Shown here piece by piece: positions 3,057 through 6,350 of a stretch of DNA of 6,350 bases. Position 1 is the first letter of the stretch, and each line of letters starts with the position of its first letter. The stretch covers positions 1-6,350 of the forward strand of contig JAJQAF010000191.1 in assembly GCA_021203945.1 (NCBI GenBank). Direction: 5' to 3'. The position numbers and the translations under genes are program-made. This stretch comes from Campylobacter sp. (GTDB lineage: Bacteria > Campylobacterota > Campylobacteria > Campylobacterales > Campylobacteraceae). The notes below the pieces were generated by a model, which saw only the letters and a program-made list of their open reading frames with translations, was not told the DNA's origin and did no database searches.

Positions 3057-5861
3057 TTAGTCGATTTTATATAGTTCTTTAATCTTTTCATATTTTTCTT
3101 CTCTACTTATATCCATCTCATTTATCTCTTCGAGCTCATTTACATAGACTTTAGCCGTGCTAAGCACCTTTACCATATTGCCTATATGAGCTAGGTTTAT
3201 CGTGGCGATAGCGCGGTAGCTCACATCTTTTTTGATGAGAAACTGATAGCTTTCCGGGCTTGTGGTCTTGACGAAGTTATACTCCTCTTCGCTCATGTTT
3301 AAAGCACCGCAGTAATCATTTCGCTTGGCTTTAGGATTGCTTAAAAGCAGTATAGTCTCGCTCTGCTCGACTATAGCCGTGCCGACCTCCGACTTGGCTA
3401 TATCCTCCACGCTTTGAGTGCCTAGGAATAAAAAGCCGTTTTCTTTCCTGATGGTTTTTTCTTTGTTATGCACCTCGCGCATGACAACCCTGTTTTTAAG
3501 CCAGTCCCATGCCTCATCAATAAACAGACCAAACCTGCGACCATCGACCATATCTACGATACGCCAAAGTATATAGTAGGCGACATACGGCGAAATCTCA
3601 TCATCTTTAAGCAAATCCGTGCCGTCTATACCATAAACCGTAATATTCTCATCGCTGAAATCCAGCGTATCCACTTCGTTATCAAAAACCCAACCGAACT
3701 CGCTGCCGCTAGTCCAAGCTCTTAGACGCGACTGGAGCGAATTTATCTCGTCATTTTTTGCTTGGATGAGTTGGATGAGCTTCGAGACGCCGTAAGTCCT
3801 GCTCTCTTTCGGAAGCCGCATTATGCTATCTACCGCGAAATTTAGCTGTTCTTCCTCTCTCGTAGTAAGAGAGCCTACGCCGCCTTTTGTTACTAACATT
3901 TTCATTAGGACTTTTATGCGGCGAGTATTTTCCGGCGTCGCTTCGCAATAAAACGGATTAAACCCGGTTTCTCGTCCGCTTTTTATGGTTATGTAGTTTC
4001 CGCCAAGTGCTATGATGTTTCCTATCGCGCCCTTATCTTTATCCAAGTAAAAATAAGTCGCCTTGCGTTTGGTGCTTGGCGTATCGTCGGCAAAGGTTTC
4101 AGGCTCGTTAAATTTGCAAAGCATATCAAGCATAAAGTTCATGATCACGGTCTTACCGCCGCCGCTTTTTCCAAGAACAAAGGTGTTTGCCAAGATGTCG
4201 TTTTTGCCAAAGTCATCTTTGTCAAAGTGTGTTTCGTGGATGTTAAAGAAAAAGGGCTGCTTGTTTGGCGTTTGAAGTATCGTGATAGCCTCGCCCCAAG
4301 CGTTACCGTCCTTTTTACCTCTCGGAAAGTTGTGAAGCGCTATAAAACTTGCATAGTTTTTAGATGAGATGGTATGAATCCTAGGACGTAAGGCAAAATT
4401 CGCCGGAATTTGTGCGAAATATGTCGCTTCCAGCGCTATGCCTGCGTGAGTGCTCAAAAAGCCTAAATCCTGTAAGATAACCGCGATTTTATTTGAAATC
4501 TTGTTTAGTTCGACTTGGCTTTCGCTAAAAATAACGATACTAAAATGATACTCGCCGAAAATCACATCATCTTGCAAGCTTTCTAGCGCATTATCTATGT
4601 CTAAAACTTGATTAGTCGCGCTATCTTCGCTCGCCACCAGTCTTTTTTGCTGTTTTTCCAGATCATCTCGTGCCGCTTTTTTTGATTTTGGTATGAAGCT
4701 TTGAGTGATTGTGTATTCGACATTTGCATACATCAATTTATCGAAAATTCCGCTAAAACTCTCATTCGGATAGTCTTTCAGCTCAATAGCCTTGGCAAAT
4801 TTTTTACTTCCGTCGTTATAGTTTAGCTGCAAGGTGTGCTGAGTCGGAAATATCTCATTTAGGTTGCCGTTTAGATAGTTATCTAACGGGCCGTTTGGTA
4901 CACGAACCTTGCTAAACCTAGCGCCAAGCAAGTAGTTGTAAAACTCCAGCTGCGAGCTAAATTTCACACCGTCGACCTCATAAATACCAAGTCTATACGG
5001 TTTAAATTTGCCTAAATTTTGCTCAATCGTAGTGCAAATTTGTCGAAATTCTTTTAAATGGATTTGTATTTGTTTTATCTTTTTATCTATATCGTTTGCT
5101 TTTTTATAGGCTGTTTGATTTACCTTTCCGCCGTCTTTGAGCGGCGAATAAATAGCCGTAAAGTAAAGCTTATTTTCTTTTAAATTTTCTTTATTGAAAA
5201 TTTTATAATACTTATTACTAAGATTTTTTAGAAATTCATTATTTTCATAATGATGTTTCGGTTTGATTTCTATATTCATACGAGCATTGTGAAAATAAAA
5301 GCTCACGCTTTGTCCGCTAAACTGGCGAACAAGCATATTTAGTTTGTTTTTATCCATATCGATAAAATCGTCGTCTTCCACTTCAAACGCAATACCGTCA
5401 ACGCGCCAACTGGCTAAATAATCGCCATCTTTTGTAATAACTACATCGTTTGCCAGACTTTGATAAGGGATCAACTTCTCAAAATTTGGAAAACTATGCA
5501 GTCCGACTACGCTTAGTTTTGGAAAATCGTTTTCGATCGGCATTTTTGCATAAGTTGAGTTTGCCATATAGCTTTTGTTACCGTCATAAAATTTAGTGGC
5601 GATATTTCCACCGCTAAAATTCATAAACTTAAGTCCCCAAAGCCTAAAAGCCATATCATCGCTTTTAACTATCTGCTGAAAAATCCAAAGGTTCGGCAAA
5701 ATAAACAGTGAAAGCAACAGATATAGGGCGTTGTGCAAAAATGCCTGCAACAGTAGCGCCAGCAAAAACCAAAACATAAGCATAAGTAGTAATGGGATGA
5801 CGGGCACCCCAAATACCATAGCCGGACGTGTTAATGCTTTATATACCGGCTCCGTTTGCAT
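3057..5861 (-). CDS. virB3/B4: VirB3-VirB4 fusion, T4SS assembly ATPase (CmgB3/4-like)
   Basis: This 934-residue protein joins two T4SS components. Residues 1 to about 100 are VirB3-like: L-T-R-P-A-M-V-F-G-V-P near the start, then two hydrophobic segments (about 13-42 and 44-64) that would anchor the chain in the inner membrane. The rest is a VirB4/TrbE/CagE-type ATPase that powers pilus biogenesis and substrate transfer from the cytoplasmic face. Walker A is G-K-S-G-G-G-K-T at 564-571. Walker B is F-I-D-E-A-W with D782 and E783. Between them lie the family segments T-T-R-E-E-E-Q-L and V-Y-G-I-D-G-T-D-L-L, and after Walker B comes G-T-Q-S-V-E-D-I. Length and motifs are those of an intact enzyme. 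The start lies two bases after the virB2 stop with AGGTAG upstream, so translation is probably coupled. The fused form is known from Campylobacter plasmids. Confidence 0.95.
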   Translation of the reverse strand: MQTEPVYKALTRPAMVFGVPVIPLLLMLMFWFLLALLLQAFLHNALYLLLSLFILPNLWIFQQIVKSDDMAFRLWGLKFMNFSGGNIATKFYDGNKSYMANSTYAKMPIENDFPKLSVVGLHSFPNFEKLIPYQSLANDVVITKDGDYLASWRVDGIAFEVEDDDFIDMDKNKLNMLVRQFSGQSVSFYFHNARMNIEIKPKHHYENNEFLKNLSNKYYKIFNKENLKENKLYFTAIYSPLKDGGKVNQTAYKKANDIDKKIKQIQIHLKEFRQICTTIEQNLGKFKPYRLGIYEVDGVKFSSQLEFYNYLLGARFSKVRVPNGPLDNYLNGNLNEIFPTQHTLQLNYNDGSKKFAKAIELKDYPNESFSGIFDKLMYANVEYTITQSFIPKSKKAARDDLEKQQKRLVASEDSATNQVLDIDNALESLQDDVIFGEYHFSIVIFSESQVELNKISNKIAVILQDLGFLSTHAGIALEATYFAQIPANFALRPRIHTISSKNYASFIALHNFPRGKKDGNAWGEAITILQTPNKQPFFFNIHETHFDKDDFGKNDILANTFVLGKSGGGKTVIMNFMLDMLCKFNEPETFADDTPSTKRKATYFYLDKDKGAIGNIIALGGNYITIKSGRETGFNPFYCEATPENTRRIKVLMKMLVTKGGVGSLTTREEEQLNFAVDSIMRLPKESRTYGVSKLIQLIQAKNDEINSLQSRLRAWTSGSEFGWVFDNEVDTLDFSDENITVYGIDGTDLLKDDEISPYVAYYILWRIVDMVDGRRFGLFIDEAWDWLKNRVVMREVHNKEKTIRKENGFLFLGTQSVEDIAKSEVGTAIVEQSETILLLSNPKAKRNDYCGALNMSEEEYNFVKTTSPESYQFLIKKDVSYRAIATINLAHIGNMVKVLSTAKVYVNELEEINEMDISREEKYEKIKELYKID

Positions 5862-5863
5862 TA

Positions 5864-6178
5864 TTAGCTACCTATGAAAAAGCTAGTAATTGCAGAAGCA
5901 CTGCCTATTAATACGCCGCCGATTATAATCGGAGCAACTTCGCCAACGGTTTTACCGCCATACATGATTTTATAACCAGCTATGATAATGGCAATCGTTG
6001 CTATAACGGCGCCACCGGCAGTCAGCCAGCTGCTTAAATTATCTAGAAAGCTATTTACCTTATCCAGCCCTCCTGCGGCAGACGCAAAATTCGGTAAAAA
6101 TGTGAATAACGTAAAAGCAGCAGAAAGCCGCTTTAAACTCGGAAGTTTTCTAGAAATTTGTTGGGTTAAATTTGTCAT
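5864..6178 (-). CDS. virB2: VirB2/TrbC-family major pilin precursor
   Basis: This 104-residue protein is the first gene of the visible operon. Its ATG is preceded by AAGGAT at good spacing. A long positively charged leader and hydrophobic stretch (to about residue 34) end in F-A-S-A-A, a likely signal peptidase site. The mature part of about 70 residues has two membrane segments: A-V-I-A-T-I-A-I-I-I-A-G-Y (about 57-69) and P-I-I-I-G-G-V-L-I-G (about 83-92). They are joined by a short polar loop with Y-G-G-K-T, the usual layout of VirB2/TrbC pilins, which sit in the inner membrane before being assembled into the conjugative pilus. Its place just before virB3/B4 agrees with the standard T4SS order. 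Whether the pilin is cyclised or otherwise processed cannot be told from the sequence. Confidence 0.9.
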   Translation of the reverse strand: MTNLTQQISRKLPSLKRLSAAFTLFTFLPNFASAAGGLDKVNSFLDNLSSWLTAGGAVIATIAIIIAGYKIMYGGKTVGEVAPIIIGGVLIGSASAITSFFIGS

Positions 6179-6211
6179 AGACCATCCTTACAATAATAAA
6201 ATAACTTATGG

Positions 6212-6217
6212 ATAGTA
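6212..6217 (-). promoter_or_regulatory. Candidate -10 element for the virB2 operon
   Basis: On the minus strand TACTAT is preceded by a run of seven T residues and CAGA, 34 bases before the virB2 start codon. T-rich DNA upstream of a -10 with no good -35 is usual for Campylobacter vegetative promoters. The surrounding AT richness makes chance matches likely. Confidence 0.3.
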
Positions 6218-6279
6218 TCTGAAAAAAATATTAAATATTTCTTAGAATTTTGGTTACTAATTAGCATTTTTTATTATTT

Positions 6280-6309
6280 TTGAATAATTTTATCAAAGCC
6301 CTATATAAT
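6280..6309 (+). promoter_or_regulatory. Candidate divergent promoter (TTGAAT-18-TATAAT)
   Basis: On the plus strand TTGAAT (6280-6285) and a perfect TATAAT (6304-6309) are separated by 18 bases, pointing out of the right edge. No start codon with a ribosome site follows in the remaining 41 bases, so any gene it serves lies outside the window. A perfect 6-bp inverted repeat (ATTATT at 6273-6278, AATAAT at 6283-6288) overlaps the -35 and could be an operator, though it is made only of A and T. Confidence 0.4.
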
Positions 6310-6350
6310 CATCGTTTCCGTGCTAATACCAAACTCGCTTTACCTTAAAT

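Noticed and set aside
3468..6215. Plus-strand open frames at 3468-3725, 4063-4275 and 5982-6215
   Set aside because: They are antisense to the VirB4 and VirB2 coding regions, which have clear family motifs, so they are chance frames.
6226..6239. Two tandem copies of AAATATT upstream of virB2 as an iteron or operator
   Set aside because: There are only two 7-bp units made of A and T in very AT-rich DNA, so chance is the simpler explanation.

Overview
The window looks like part of a conjugative type IV secretion (T4SS) / mating-pair-formation operon from an AT-rich Campylobacterota genome or plasmid, probably Campylobacter or a close relative. The reasons are the AT-rich composition, AAGGAG-type ribosome sites, and a single-chain VirB3-VirB4 fusion of the kind known from Campylobacter conjugative plasmids (cmgB3/4). 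The species, and whether this is a plasmid or an integrative element, cannot be read from the sequence. Every supported gene lies on the minus strand, so transcription runs from right to left.

Right part (3057-6350). An AT-rich leader of about 170 bases without a gene carries candidate promoters on both strands. It is followed by a VirB2/TrbC pilin gene (5864-6178) and, two bases later, the VirB3-VirB4 ATPase gene (3057-5861), which has intact Walker A and Walker B motifs.

Left part (1-3032). Downstream of virB4 there is no ordinary virB5-virB6 arrangement, but a row of eight small exported proteins made from three recurring families. Family A (three copies) has a signal peptide, then a conserved Y-x-S-A-P-T-Q motif, and in two copies a four-cysteine TrbM/KikA-like domain. 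Family B (two copies) is a lipoprotein with a serine-only tether and a divergent four-cysteine domain that I read as TrbM-like. Family C (two copies) is a very short exported protein resembling only the beginning of VirB5/TrbJ. The order of transcription is A1-B1-C1-B2-C2-small lipoprotein-A2-A3, with A3 cut by the window edge. The B-C pair and the spacer after it are clearly a tandem duplication. A1 and A3 share a perfect 55-bp block over the TrbM core.

Working picture: VirB2 and VirB3/B4 supply pilin and the energy for pilus assembly. The small exported proteins would act in the periplasm or on the surface as mating-channel or pilus accessory factors. The duplicated, diverged and mosaic A/B/C cassette is the least explained part of the window. 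Its function is inferred only from family resemblance and operon context.
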